This document shows positions 38,070 to 48,010 of a stretch of 64,000 nucleotides of DNA, one piece after another. The position numbers were made by a program, and so were the translations under genes. Under the pieces are notes generated by a model. That model did no database searches, had not been told where the DNA came from, and worked only from the letters and a program-made list of their open reading frames with translations. The DNA is from Lachnospiraceae bacterium (lineage in GTDB: Bacteria; Bacillota; Clostridia; Lachnospirales; Lachnospiraceae): NCBI GenBank assembly GCA_017444015.1, contig JAFSXN010000002.1, forward strand, positions 31,389 to 95,388. Direction: 5' to 3'. Each line of letters opens with the position of its first letter. The first letter of the stretch is position 1.

Positions 38070-39227
38070 TTACTTCAACAGCTTATAAAAATTGGACTCC
38101 TCAGAAAACTGCATAAAATTATATAGAAGCAATACATCTGCCTCCTCATTCTCCGAAAGAAGCTCCGAAACGCTCCCGCCAAAGTATCGCAGATCCACCG
38201 TGATGACCCTGCTGTAATTATACGACAAAAACGGAATAAGGCAATTGGAATAGGAGTCCTTGAAAAGGATCAGCGTCCCCTTCTCCCCTTCCCTTCCCGT
38301 TTCAATGACACCGGTCCCGGGATTTCCGTACATAAACATCGCATATTTGTCATAGGTATCTAACTTATCAAGATCATAAAGCCCGGGATAGCTCTCACCG
38401 TTGCCCCGGTTAACATAACTCTTAATCGGGATATCGTAGTATACCAGCTCGTCCGGAGCGATTCCCACGCCTTTATACTTCGAATAATAGGTTCCGTAGA
38501 AGCCGGGGAAGGAATTCCGCTGAAGCAAACTTATGTCAACTAACTGTGAATCCCTGCCCATAGCCTCGCAGATCGTCCGGTATCCCAGGTACGCTCCGTC
38601 CGTCGTCCAGTGATGATCGGTATAATAATACAGCTTCTCATCCCGGTGCTCATACAGCGGCGCATACAGGTTGATCGTATGGACCCCGGAAACCCCCGAC
38701 AGCTCCTCACAGAATCCGTCGATGGCCTTTTTCTCGGAAATAGCCGGAGTCCCTTTTGGCAGCCTGTCCCTTTGGATCTCAAAGGAATTCGGAATCAGAC
38801 CGACATAGATCTCCCGCTCCTGCCCTTCTAAAAACGACCGAACGATATCCTCATTCCGAGAAAGATTCCGATGATACGAAAAAGCCTTCTCAAAAAGCTG
38901 GCCATCCCTTCCCCGGATAATTCCATTATTCTCCTTTTTTAACTCCATCCGTTCCACAACGGATTTAAGACGGATGAGCTCATCCCTGAAAAGCAGCTGA
39001 TCCCCGGTATAGATCTCAAAGCTCTCCATAAAGCTCCCGTCTAAAAGCCCCTTCACACTAAACTCAGGCTGTCCTGCAAGATACCGGTTCTCCATTTCCG
39101 AAAACTCTGCTTCGGGCTTTACCAGATAACCGATCAGAAAAGCAAGCAGAAAGGCAGCGCAAAAGACCGTAAGGAAATTGTCAGTTATTATATTATAGAA
39201 GGATTTCCTCTCTCTGTTCTCTTCCAT
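38070..39227 (-). CDS. DHHW-family (AlgJ/AlgX-like) surface protein
   Basis: A 385-residue protein with one N-terminal transmembrane segment (about residues 17-36) and an extracellular SGNH-like domain. The DHHW motif is at residues 204-207 (YTDHHWTTDGAYLGY), and FKDSYSNCLIPFL near the C-terminus carries the other catalytic block. In alginate-type systems such proteins accept acyl groups from MBOAT partners. It lies 4 bp after the MBOAT gene on the same strand, so the two are very likely one unit. Confidence 0.9.
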   Translation of the reverse strand: MEENRERKSFYNIITDNFLTVFCAAFLLAFLIGYLVKPEAEFSEMENRYLAGQPEFSVKGLLDGSFMESFEIYTGDQLLFRDELIRLKSVVERMELKKENNGIIRGRDGQLFEKAFSYHRNLSRNEDIVRSFLEGQEREIYVGLIPNSFEIQRDRLPKGTPAISEKKAIDGFCEELSGVSGVHTINLYAPLYEHRDEKLYYYTDHHWTTDGAYLGYRTICEAMGRDSQLVDISLLQRNSFPGFYGTYYSKYKGVGIAPDELVYYDIPIKSYVNRGNGESYPGLYDLDKLDTYDKYAMFMYGNPGTGVIETGREGEKGTLILFKDSYSNCLIPFLSYNYSRVITVDLRYFGGSVSELLSENEEADVLLLYNFMQFSEESNFYKLLK

Positions 39228-39231
39228 GTCC

Positions 39232-40614
39232 TCAGAACCGGAAATATAAAAAAGGATTAAAGCTCGCGTCCGCCAGGTACGCGACGCATAAGACCAACAA
39301 ACCTATATGCAAAAGCTGTCCGAAAGGCTTCGTCCCGACCCGGTGATACGCCTCTTTACAAAACGGCGTTGAAAACAAAAGCCCCACACAGAGGATCACC
39401 CCGTAATTTCCGAGATAATACCAGATCTCCTCTCCGAAATAAAAAGAGAACATCCGAGAAAAATACACACCCAGCCCGGAAAAGTCTGTAATCGAAAAGA
39501 TCACCCAGCTTACGACGACAAAAAACAGGGTATAGATATGGGCAAAGGCCCTGTGTTTTGCTAGGAAGCTCCCCAAAAACAGCCGTTCCAGGGCGATCAG
39601 TACAAAGAAATACAGCCCCCATAATACAAAATTCCAGCCCGCTCCATGCCAGAAGCCGGTCACAAACCAGACGATGAACAGGTTTACATAAGTTCTGATC
39701 CTTCCCCTACGGTTTCCCCCTAACGGAATATAGAGATATTCCCGAAACCATGCTCCCAGCGTCATATGCCATCTGCGCCAGAACTCCGAGATTGAAATCG
39801 AAATATAGGGGAAATCAAAATTCGCGGGAAACTCAAAGCCCAGCAGCTTTCCCAGCCCGATCGCCATCAGGGAATAGCCGTTAAAATCAAAAAAGATCTG
39901 AAGCGTAAAGGCAACCGCCCCAAGCCAGGCAAGCGGCATCGAAATATTTTCATACCCAAGCTCGGAAAGCTCTTCCCAGAGCTGTCCGATATTATTCGCA
40001 ATGAGAACCTTGGAGGAAAGCCCCAGGATAAATACCCGAAGCCCGTCTCCGATCTGCGAAAGCGTAATGCTTCTTTCCTTCAGCTCCCTGTTTACCTGTG
40101 AATAAACAACGATCGGTCCGGCAATCAGCTGAGGGAACATTACAAGATAGGTCCCGAGATTCAGGATCGAATGCTCTGCCTTAACTCTCCCCCGGTACAG
40201 ATCGATGACATAGGACATGATCTGAAAGGTATAGAAGCTGATCCCAAGCGGAAGCGTCAACCTCGGCGGGAAAATCAGCTCTCTTCCCAAAACGGCATTA
40301 AGATTCGTGACAAAAAAATCCGCGTACTTGAAAAATAAGAGCATCCCGATGTCAAAGCAGAGGGTCAGGACAAAAGCCGTCCGCTTTGCCGCGATATTTT
40401 CTGACAACTGACATCTTTCAATGATAAGTCCCGAGAGATAATTGACCAGAATGGAAGCAAAGATTAAAAGCAGGTATTTCGGCTCGCCCCAGCCGTAAAA
40501 CACGATGCTTCCGATAAAAAGAACCGTATTCTTCGCACTGTACGGCACAAGATAGTACAGCACGAAGAATATCGGCATAAACCAGAATAGGAACAACAGA
40601 CTGCTGAAGACCAT
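39232..40614 (-). CDS. MBOAT-family O-acyltransferase (AlgI/DltB-like)
   Basis: A 460-residue polytopic membrane enzyme that passes acyl groups across the membrane. The MBOAT fingerprint is clear: FDFNGYSLMAIGLGKLLGF, FWRRWHMTLGAWFREYLYIPLGGNR and the catalytic histidine in FWHGAGWNFVLWG. The start at 40614 (MVFSSLLFLFWF) replaces the longer frame to 40689, which would add a charged, unlikely leader. It heads the group with the DHHW, SGNH and lipoprotein genes. Confidence 0.92.
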   Translation of the reverse strand: MVFSSLLFLFWFMPIFFVLYYLVPYSAKNTVLFIGSIVFYGWGEPKYLLLIFASILVNYLSGLIIERCQLSENIAAKRTAFVLTLCFDIGMLLFFKYADFFVTNLNAVLGRELIFPPRLTLPLGISFYTFQIMSYVIDLYRGRVKAEHSILNLGTYLVMFPQLIAGPIVVYSQVNRELKERSITLSQIGDGLRVFILGLSSKVLIANNIGQLWEELSELGYENISMPLAWLGAVAFTLQIFFDFNGYSLMAIGLGKLLGFEFPANFDFPYISISISEFWRRWHMTLGAWFREYLYIPLGGNRRGRIRTYVNLFIVWFVTGFWHGAGWNFVLWGLYFFVLIALERLFLGSFLAKHRAFAHIYTLFFVVVSWVIFSITDFSGLGVYFSRMFSFYFGEEIWYYLGNYGVILCVGLLFSTPFCKEAYHRVGTKPFGQLLHIGLLVLCVAYLADASFNPFLYFRF

Positions 40615-40733
40615 TCTATACTCTACCCTCAAGACCCCGGACAGACCCCTTGTCCGGGCGCGTCCACAGCCCCCTGACTGCTTCGGCAAAATTCAGCTTT
40701 TCAGCATATTCTATAGCAGGATTACCAATCGTT

Positions 40734-41975
40734 CTACTGGATCAGCGGATACTTCGCAGTAAGCTCGTCCACGATCGCCCGGGCTTTTGCGACACCCTCG
40801 TTCTTTTCCTTTACAACAAACGAGATCGCCTCGGCTACACGATCCAGATCATCCGTCCTTAAACCTCTTGAAGTAACCGCAGGCGTTCCAAGACGGATCC
40901 CGCTGGTAACAAACGGCTTCTGCGGATCATTCGGAACCGTATTCTTATTAGCCGTGATATGCGCCTCATCCAAAAGGATCTCGATCTCCTTGCCGGTCAG
41001 CTCCTGCGGTCTGAGATCTAACAGCATCAGATGATTATCGGTCCCTCCCGAAACGATCGAAAGTCCCCTCTTCATAAGACCGCCTGCCAGAGCCTGCGCG
41101 TTATCCACGATATTCTTTCCGTACTCCTTGAATTCCGGAGAAAGCGCTTCCTTGAAGCAGACCGCCTTGGCCGCGATAACGTGCATCAGCGGGCCTCCCT
41201 GGATCCCCGGGAAGATCGCCTTATTGAAATTAAACTTCTGAGCCGCCTCCTCGTTGCAGAGGATCAGACCGCCTCTGGGCCCCCGAAGAGTCTTATGGGT
41301 CGTTGTCGTAACGACATCCGCGTAAGGGATCGGGCTCTCATGATACCCGGTCACGACTAACCCCGCGATATGAGCGATATCTACCATCAGATAGGCGCCG
41401 ACCTTGTCACAGATCTCCCGGAAACGCTTGAAATCGATCTTTCTCGCATATGCGCTGGCTCCGGCCAAGATCATCTTCGGCTTGCATTCCAAAGCGATCC
41501 GCTCTACCTCGTCATAGTCGATAAAGCCGTCGTCATTGACACCGTAATGAACACAATTAAAGTATTTTCCGGAAAGATTGACCGGCGAGCCATGGGACAG
41601 ATGTCCGCCGTGATCTAAATTCATACCCATAAAGGTATCGCCGGGCTCCAACATCGCGAAGAACACCGCCATATTCGCCTGCGCGCCGGAATGGGGCTGA
41701 ACATTGGCGTAATCGCAGCCAAACAGCTTCTTTGCCCGCTCTCTGGCCAGCTCCTCAACGACATCGACGCACTCACAGCCGCCGTAGTAACGCTTTCCCG
41801 GATAACCCTCCGCGTATTTATTCGTAAGGGGACTCCCCATTGCGGCCATCACTGCCTTGCTGACCCAGTTTTCCGAAGCGATCAGCTCCAGATGACTGTT
41901 CTGCCTCCGCATTTCCGCTTCGATCGCCTCAGCGATCTCGGGATCCACCTTCTTTACCTCATCCAATGAATACAT
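40734..41975 (-). CDS. glyA: Serine hydroxymethyltransferase
   Basis: A 413-residue PLP enzyme that makes glycine and methylene-tetrahydrofolate from serine. [21 protein letters not shown], the [11 protein letters not shown] block and the PLP lysine in [16 protein letters not shown] are all in place. The start follows AGAGGAGGAAGAAT. It stands alone on the minus strand between the MBOAT gene and the divergent PAP2-like gene. No purine or glycine riboswitch was seen. Confidence 0.97.
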   Translation of the reverse strand: MYSLDEVKKVDPEIAEAIEAEMRRQNSHLELIASENWVSKAVMAAMGSPLTNKYAEGYPGKRYYGGCECVDVVEELARERAKKLFGCDYANVQPHSGAQANMAVFFAMLEPGDTFMGMNLDHGGHLSHGSPVNLSGKYFNCVHYGVNDDGFIDYDEVERIALECKPKMILAGASAYARKIDFKRFREICDKVGAYLMVDIAHIAGLVVTGYHESPIPYADVVTTTTHKTLRGPRGGLILCNEEAAQKFNFNKAIFPGIQGGPLMHVIAAKAVCFKEALSPEFKEYGKNIVDNAQALAGGLMKRGLSIVSGGTDNHLMLLDLRPQELTGKEIEILLDEAHITANKNTVPNDPQKPFVTSGIRLGTPAVTSRGLRTDDLDRVAEAISFVVKEKNEGVAKARAIVDELTAKYPLIQ

Positions 41976-42158
41976 ATTCTTCCTCCTCTGTCCAGCTTCA
42001 ATCCTATGGGAAACAATACGGCTCGCTGCTCCTTCTCATCCTGTGACCGCAAACACAACGACCTGCCTTATTTCCCTAAAAACCTGCGTCACCCATTTTA
42101 CCACAAAAGAAATCGCCTTTCCATATAATTTTGCAGGCCGAAAATACGAAAATTTCGA

Positions 42159-42186
42159 TTGACTTTCTTTCCCGATATGATATACT
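42159..42186 (+). promoter_or_regulatory. Promoter of the PAP2-like gene
   Basis: TTGACT (42159-42164), 16-bp spacer, TATACT (42181-42186), followed by an 80-nt leader to the ATG at 42266. An 11-bp palindrome, CGAAAATTTCG, abuts the -35 box. Confidence 0.6.
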
Positions 42187-42265
42187 CGACGGTACGATTG
42201 CCATAGTTGTGGCAAGAGACGGACGGCTTTTATGTGTTTGCCTGCGCCCCAGAGGAAAATTCAAA

Positions 42266-42949
42266 ATGGAACGTTTTCTTTTATATATAGAAAAGAAATT
42301 TGACGGCTGGAAATGTATCCTGCTGATCCCGCTGTATCTTCTCTTTTATCTGCCCTGCTTTTTCTGGCTCGATCTGACCGACCGGGGGCATTATTATGTG
42401 ATCCATATGGCGCTTGACGATAAAATCCCGTTCTGCGAATACTTTGTCATTTTCTACTACCTCTGGTTTGTCTACGTCGTATTCGCCGTGGGCTATAATG
42501 TCTTTACTGACCGCGAAACCTACTTTAAGAGCCTCGGCTTTATAATCTTCGGAATGACTCTGTTCATCGTGATCTCTGCCCTGTTTCCAAACAGTCATGA
42601 TCTGAGACCTGCGATCTATCCGAGAGATAATATCTATACGACACTGATCTGGATGATCCAGTCCTTTGATACGCCGACGAACGTCTTTCCCAGTATCCAC
42701 GTATACAACGCCATCGGAGCGCATTTTGCCATCATCTATAATCAGAAGCTGAAAAATAACGCAATGGTCCGGGGGATCTCTTTCTTTATCTGCTTTGGGA
42801 TCTGCCTCTCGACGGTATTTTTGAAGCAGCATTCCGTTATGGATGTCATCGGAGCGATCACGCTTGCCGCGATCATGTATCCGGTCTTTTTCCGCGAGGA
42901 ATACCGGGCATTGACGGCAGAAAGAAAAGAACGCAGAGCCCGCGCTTAG
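42266..42949 (+). CDS. PAP2-superfamily membrane phosphatase-like protein
   Basis: A 227-residue protein with about six transmembrane segments. The PAP2/AUR1-type catalytic blocks are FPSIHVYNA and the later KQHSVMDVIGA, with His and Asp in place; such enzymes act on lipid phosphates. The start at 42266 has AGAGGA; the frame is open to 42131 but the added part is charged and overlaps the promoter. It is convergent with the GTPase-NYN gene, and a terminator spans its stop codon. Confidence 0.85.
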   Translation: MERFLLYIEKKFDGWKCILLIPLYLLFYLPCFFWLDLTDRGHYYVIHMALDDKIPFCEYFVIFYYLWFVYVVFAVGYNVFTDRETYFKSLGFIIFGMTLFIVISALFPNSHDLRPAIYPRDNIYTTLIWMIQSFDTPTNVFPSIHVYNAIGAHFAIIYNQKLKNNAMVRGISFFICFGICLSTVFLKQHSVMDVIGAITLAAIMYPVFFREEYRALTAERKERRARA

Positions 42950-42963
42950 GGTCCTGCGTTTTT
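42931..42963 (+). terminator. Rho-independent terminator over the stop of the PAP2-like gene
   Basis: ACGCAG (42931-42936) pairs with CTGCGT (42954-42959), extended by CC/GG, followed by five T. The TAG stop lies in the loop. Confidence 0.7.
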
Positions 42964-42984
42964 CAATATGTCCGGTTCCCCCGA

Positions 42985-45627
42985 TTACTGCTCTTTCTCC
43001 TCGTCTTCGTTTAACTTTCTTACCTGATCCCCCAGATAATTCACTCCGCCCGGATTTTTCGGGATATATTCCTCTGCGGCCTGTCTGCTCAAGGCAATGA
43101 CCTCCTGCTTAAAATCTCTGGAAGAAACGATCCGGCAGCCCGCCCCCGCAGCGATGACCTGCTCCGTCCCGTCCGAGGTCACGACCGTAACATCGTAGGC
43201 TGCGGCCTGCTCTCTTGTAAACTGCTCGATATAGCCGTCCGCCGTCTGGGCCTCTGCCGTATAGACAACGCCCAGCCTTCCGTAGCGCTGAGTTTCCGTC
43301 TGGTGCCCCTCTCTGTTATAGGCATCAAATACCACTAGCAGCTCGCAGTCTGCCAGGCCCTGGTAGTTCCCAAGGATATCCACCAGGCGGTCCCTTGCGC
43401 TGTCAATATTGATCCCGGCAAGCTCCTTTAACTCCTCCCAGGAAAAAATCACATTATAGCCATCCACCAGAACAAACTCCGGCTTCTTCGGCCGGACCTT
43501 TGCCGCGCGGAGGGACTTTTTGTACTCATACTCAGTTTCTCTTTTCTTTACCGGATGCTTCCGTGCCCGCTTATTCGAATAGTAGGTCTGATCGATGATC
43601 TTATCGATCTCCTCTGTGGAAAGAGCTTTCCCGTCCGTCGTCTTTTTCCGTAAAATCTCCGCTCTCCCGGAGGCGCCGGTATGCCACTGAGCTTCTTCAC
43701 CTTCCGTAAACACCGACGGCAGATGCATATTGTCAAATACCTCATACCAGGGGACGATCTCCCCGGCCCCGTGCCTGCAGAACACCGAATCCCCGCTGTT
43801 TAAAAGATCCCGTTCGGGATCATAGCCGATCTCCTCGATCACCCGCTCCGGATTGCCGCACGCAAAATACCCCGCATAGGACAGCGTCAGCTCTCCTTCC
43901 CCTCTCGTATAGCGTCTGACCTCCTCCGCGTAATTGGATATCTCACGGGCAGGGCAGGAGCCTTTGATCTCAGAGCCTCCCGGAGTCTGTCCGGAAAGTT
44001 TAAATTTAGCCCCCATCCGGTCAAGATCCGTCATCGCCCGGCCTGCTGCCTGCTCCGGCACCGTCAGAACAAAGTCATACCAGGGCTCCAATAAAACGCT
44101 CTCCGCCTGCAACAGTCCCTGGCGGACTGCCCGGTAGGTCGCCTGTCTGAAATCGCCGCCCTCCGTATGCTTGATATGGGATTTTCCGGACCGAAGCGTG
44201 ATCTTCAGATCCGTAATCTCAGAGCCCGTCAGGACTCCCGGGAATCTCCGCTCGGTCAGATGGGTCAGAATCAGGTTCTGGAAGTTGACAGAAAGAGTAT
44301 CGGGAAGGCAGCGGTTCTCGATCACAAGGCCGCTCCCACGCTCTAACGGCGAAAGGATCAGATGGACCTCCGCGTAATGCCTGAGGGGCTCAAAATGGCC
44401 GACCCCCTCTACGGTATTTTCTATGGTTTCCTTATAGATAATACTGCCCTTTGTAAAATCGATCTCACAGCCGAAGCGCTCTTTTACCAGATTTTTTACG
44501 ATCTCCTGCTGAACCTGACCCATCAGGCTCATTCGAAGCTCCCTTGTCTCCTCGTCAAACCGGACCGAAAGGCTGGGATCCTCCTCCTCAAGCGTCTTCA
44601 GGCGGACATACATCACGGAGGCATCCATACCTTCCGGATAAATAACGCTGTAATTTAAAACCGGTATGAGATCCGGTTCGGTTTTCTCCTGAGACTCCCC
44701 CAGGCGGTCCCCGATCCTGCTGCCGGTCAGGCCCGTTACGGCGGCAACGGTCCCCGCTTCGATCTCCCGGACGGTCTCGTACTTCTCTCCGTTATACAGC
44801 CGGATCTGATCCACCTTCTCCCCGTATTCCGCAATCTCCGGCCGTACCGCCAGCCTTCCGCCGGTCAGCTTTAAAAAGGTCAGCCGGTTATTCTTCTCAT
44901 CCCTTGTGATTTTAAAGACCCTCGCCGAAAAATCGCAGGAACAGGCAGGCCTTGGCGCAAACTCCGAAAGCCCCAAAAGAAGCTCCTTTACGGAAATCCC
45001 CCGAAGCGCCGAGCCGAAATAGCAGGGAAACAGCTTTCTTTCCGCGATCAGTTCCCGCACCGTTTCCTCCGATACCGCTTCCTCGTTCTCTAAAAAGCGT
45101 TCCAGAAGCCCCTCGTCTAACACCGCGATCTCTTCCCTGCTTTCCGATGTCACCCCCTCTGACAAATCAACAAAGCCCGCTCCAAACGCTTCCGTCAGAG
45201 CAGAGATCAACTCCTTCCGATCTCCGGGAAAGAGATCCATCTTATTCACAAAAACAAACACCGGAACCCTGTAGCGCTCAAACAAACGAAACAAAGTCCT
45301 TGTATGGGACTGCACCCCGTCCGTCGCGCTGACCACAAGGATCGCAAGGTCAAGCACGGATAACGTCCGCTCCATCTCCGCCGAAAAATCGATATGCCCC
45401 GGCGTGTCGATCAGATTCAGTCGAAGCCCGGAGAGGTCGATAATCGCCTGCTTGGAAAAGATCGTGATTCCCCGCTCGCGCTCCAGGGAATAGGTATCCA
45501 AAAAGGCGTCTCCATGATCTACTCTGCCGAGACGCCTGATGCTGCCGCTTTCAAACAGCAATGCTTCCGATAATGTAGTTTTCCCGGCGTCAACATGCGC
45601 CAGGATTCCAATAGTAAGCTGATCCAT
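42985..45627 (-). CDS. TetM-like ribosomal-protection GTPase fused to a YacP/Rae1-type NYN domain
   Basis: An 880-residue protein. Residues 1-650 are an EF-G/TetM-like translational GTPase: AHVDAGKTTLSEALL (G1), DTPGHIDF (G3), NKMDL (G4), and domains III-V. Residues ~719-850 are a NYN ribonuclease domain like YacP/Rae1, with acidic residues in LVDGYNVIF (Asp722), VVFDAYN (Asp768) and TSDGTEQ (Asp819). A lysine-rich linker joins them. Rae1 is known to cut mRNA on the ribosome, so the fusion suggests a ribosome-rescue nuclease; that is inference. Tetracycline resistance should not be assumed. Confidence 0.9.
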   Translation of the reverse strand: MDQLTIGILAHVDAGKTTLSEALLFESGSIRRLGRVDHGDAFLDTYSLERERGITIFSKQAIIDLSGLRLNLIDTPGHIDFSAEMERTLSVLDLAILVVSATDGVQSHTRTLFRLFERYRVPVFVFVNKMDLFPGDRKELISALTEAFGAGFVDLSEGVTSESREEIAVLDEGLLERFLENEEAVSEETVRELIAERKLFPCYFGSALRGISVKELLLGLSEFAPRPACSCDFSARVFKITRDEKNNRLTFLKLTGGRLAVRPEIAEYGEKVDQIRLYNGEKYETVREIEAGTVAAVTGLTGSRIGDRLGESQEKTEPDLIPVLNYSVIYPEGMDASVMYVRLKTLEEEDPSLSVRFDEETRELRMSLMGQVQQEIVKNLVKERFGCEIDFTKGSIIYKETIENTVEGVGHFEPLRHYAEVHLILSPLERGSGLVIENRCLPDTLSVNFQNLILTHLTERRFPGVLTGSEITDLKITLRSGKSHIKHTEGGDFRQATYRAVRQGLLQAESVLLEPWYDFVLTVPEQAAGRAMTDLDRMGAKFKLSGQTPGGSEIKGSCPAREISNYAEEVRRYTRGEGELTLSYAGYFACGNPERVIEEIGYDPERDLLNSGDSVFCRHGAGEIVPWYEVFDNMHLPSVFTEGEEAQWHTGASGRAEILRKKTTDGKALSTEEIDKIIDQTYYSNKRARKHPVKKRETEYEYKKSLRAAKVRPKKPEFVLVDGYNVIFSWEELKELAGINIDSARDRLVDILGNYQGLADCELLVVFDAYNREGHQTETQRYGRLGVVYTAEAQTADGYIEQFTREQAAAYDVTVVTSDGTEQVIAAGAGCRIVSSRDFKQEVIALSRQAAEEYIPKNPGGVNYLGDQVRKLNEDEEKEQ

Positions 45628-45728
45628 GCCTCACATTGTATCATATTTCCCTTATCCCGAAAACCGCTAAATCAGCCATCCGCCTCTGATCTCTCGTCCT
45701 ATCCTCAACGCTGTAGGGGCCGACGCTG

Positions 45729-46328
45729 TTAATGATCGGGGAAAGGTTTCAGATTTCCTTTGGAAATATTGGATTTAAGCAGCATATCCGTGATCTCATA
45801 AAGCTTTTCGGATCCTTCCCGTGTCCTGCGGTGTCTCCTGTACACAGTCTCCGCGTCCACATCGTGCTCCCTCCAGTCACTGCCATCATTGCTGTCGTTT
45901 AAAAGTAACGGCTGAAGGTTATCCATCGAATGCGCAAACTTCGCTTCCGCGGTCTCGCCGGCTTCAAATTCATCAAAAAGCGCAGTAAATTCCTCCTTCT
46001 GATCCTTCGGGAGCAGGGAGAATATCCTTTCCTTTGCGGCATCCTCTCTTTCCTTCTGTGTCGCAATCTCCTCCGGATCATACGCATACGTATCTCCGGC
46101 ATCGATCTCAACGACATCGTGGATCAGACACATAATCATCACCCGTCCGATATCGATCGGTTCATTGGAATACTCCTTCAGCAGATACGCCATAACCGCC
46201 ATATGCCAGGCGTGCTCGGCATCATTCTCATTTCTGCCATGCCCGGACAGATGGGTCTGCCGGAAAACGTTCTTTTCCTTATCCAGTTCCAGCGCAAAAT
46301 CCAGCTGCCTTTTGATCCTCTCGTCCAT
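45729..46328 (-). CDS. HD-domain phosphohydrolase (YfbR-like)
   Basis: A 199-residue HD protein. Metal ligands are in DAEHAWHMA, CLIHDVVEID and the later DNLQPLL. Related proteins are 5'-deoxynucleotidases. The start at 46328 follows GGAGCAGGAT; the frame reaches 46400 but without a better signal. It stands alone between the GTPase-NYN gene and trpB2, and a terminator separates it from trpB2. Confidence 0.88.
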   Translation of the reverse strand: MDERIKRQLDFALELDKEKNVFRQTHLSGHGRNENDAEHAWHMAVMAYLLKEYSNEPIDIGRVMIMCLIHDVVEIDAGDTYAYDPEEIATQKEREDAAKERIFSLLPKDQKEEFTALFDEFEAGETAEAKFAHSMDNLQPLLLNDSNDGSDWREHDVDAETVYRRHRRTREGSEKLYEITDMLLKSNISKGNLKPFPDH

Positions 46329-46475
46329 ATCCTGCTCCTTTCCAAGGAAAAGCAGATTCATCAGCGTTCCCCTGACTCCAGTCACAGAAAAGCTGCCCAA
46401 AGAATCGCTCTTACCCTTATTATATGGGCGAAATCAGCAAACCGCAACTTTTTTCATATCCCTGCACATAGCAAA

Positions 46476-46501
46476 AGCAGCAGACCGAAATGATCTGCCG
46501 C
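46476..46501 (-). terminator. Terminator after trpB2
   Basis: On the minus strand GCGGCAGA and TCTGCTGC form a hairpin with a 9-nt loop, followed by TTTTGC. It lies 95 bp after the trpB2 stop and before the HD gene. Confidence 0.55.
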
Positions 46502-46595
46502 TTTATTACCTTTCGTTCCTCAACCTGTCAAAACCGGAACCAGGGATCGGATCCGTCCGCTTACAATGTCCGGCTTTTTTGAGCGTGCGCCTTTT

Positions 46596-47975
46596 TCAGT
46601 TCCCAACCTTTGGAAGATTCGCAATACTCTTTTGGAGCTCCTCGTCCGTAGGAACCTGATCGTTCATCTCGTGGTTATGGTATTTCTCATAGGCCACCAT
46701 ATCAAAGTACCCGGTACCTGTCAAACCAAATAGGATATTCTTCTCCTCGCCGGTCTCCTTGCACTTTAAGGCCTCATCGATCGCAACCCGGATCGCGTGG
46801 CTGCTCTCGGGAGCCGGAAGGATCCCCTCTGTTCTCGCAAACTGCTCCGCCGCAGCGAATACCGAGGTCTGCTCTACCGATACCGCCTCCATATAGCCGT
46901 CGTGATAGAGCTGTGACAGGATCGGGCTCATACCGTGATAACGGAGGCCTCCGGCGTGGTTCGGAGACGGGATAAAGCCGCTTCCGAGGGTATACATCTT
47001 CGCTAACGGACAAACCATACCTGTATCCGCGAAATCATACGCAAAGACACCTCTGGTAAAGCTGGGACAGCTGGCAGGCTCCACCGCGATGATCCGGTAA
47101 TCCTTCTCTCCCCGCAGCTTCTCTCCCATAAACGGAGCAATCAGGCCGCCGAGGTTCGAGCCGCCTCCCGCGCAGCCAATGATGATATCCGGAACCACCT
47201 CATACTGATCCAGCGCTGCCTTTGCCTCCAGTCCGATCACCGACTGGTGCAGAAGAACCTGATTCAATACGCTGCCGAGAACATACCGATAGTCCTCCGT
47301 ACTGGTCGCTGCCTCTACCGCCTCAGAGATCGCGCAGCCCAGGCTTCCGGTCGTTCCCGGGAATTCCTCGTTGATCTTTCGTCCGATATTGGTTTCCATC
47401 GAGGGCGAAGGCGTAACGCTCGCGCCATAGGTTCGCATCACCTCACGGCGGAAGGGCTTCTGCTCGTAGGAAACCTTGACCATATACACCTTACAGTCCA
47501 ATCCCAGATAAGCACAGGCCATAGACAGCGCCGTACCCCACTGGCCGGCTCCGGTCTCTGTCGTAACGCCCTTTAACCCCTGTTTCTTCGCGTAATACGC
47601 CTGAGCGATGGCAGAATTCAGCTTATGACTGCCGCTGGTATTGTTTCCCTCAAACTTGTAATAGATATGGGCCGGTGTATCCAGCGTCTTCTCCAGACAA
47701 TAGGCCCGTACCAGAGGTGCCGGACGGTACATCTTATAGAAATCCTGAATCTCCTGCGGAATATCAATATAAGCGGTATCGTTATCCAGCTCCTGTTTGA
47801 TCAGTTCATCGCAAAATACCGGTCTGAGGTCATCAAAGCTCATAGGCTGTCCTGTCCCCGGATTCAAAAACGGCGCGGGCTTGTTCTTCATATCCGCCCT
47901 GAGATTATACCATTTACTCGGGATCTCACTTTCCTTCAGATAAATTTTGTAGGGAATCTTGCTTTCCTTGCTCAT
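46596..47975 (-). CDS. TrpB-like tryptophan synthase beta chain, TrpB2 type
   Basis: A 459-residue PLP enzyme of the longer TrpB2 family, which makes tryptophan from indole and serine and can act without TrpA. The PLP lysine is in NNTSGSHKLNSA, the GAGQWGTALS and GCAGGGSNLGG loops follow, and the family-typical N-terminal extension is present. Of two adjacent ATG codons, 47975 is at five bases from AGGAG. A tryptophan-type T-box leader precedes it. No other trp gene is in the window. Confidence 0.93.
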   Translation of the reverse strand: MSKESKIPYKIYLKESEIPSKWYNLRADMKNKPAPFLNPGTGQPMSFDDLRPVFCDELIKQELDNDTAYIDIPQEIQDFYKMYRPAPLVRAYCLEKTLDTPAHIYYKFEGNNTSGSHKLNSAIAQAYYAKKQGLKGVTTETGAGQWGTALSMACAYLGLDCKVYMVKVSYEQKPFRREVMRTYGASVTPSPSMETNIGRKINEEFPGTTGSLGCAISEAVEAATSTEDYRYVLGSVLNQVLLHQSVIGLEAKAALDQYEVVPDIIIGCAGGGSNLGGLIAPFMGEKLRGEKDYRIIAVEPASCPSFTRGVFAYDFADTGMVCPLAKMYTLGSGFIPSPNHAGGLRYHGMSPILSQLYHDGYMEAVSVEQTSVFAAAEQFARTEGILPAPESSHAIRVAIDEALKCKETGEEKNILFGLTGTGYFDMVAYEKYHNHEMNDQVPTDEELQKSIANLPKVGN

Positions 47976-48010
47976 CATGTCTCCTTTCACACACTTTTGT
48001 TTTAAGGGAC

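Noticed and set aside
42985-45627. Acquired tetracycline resistance gene
   Set aside because: Sequence is TetM-like but the NYN fusion and the stable chromosomal setting do not support an acquired resistance gene; resistance cannot be claimed from sequence.
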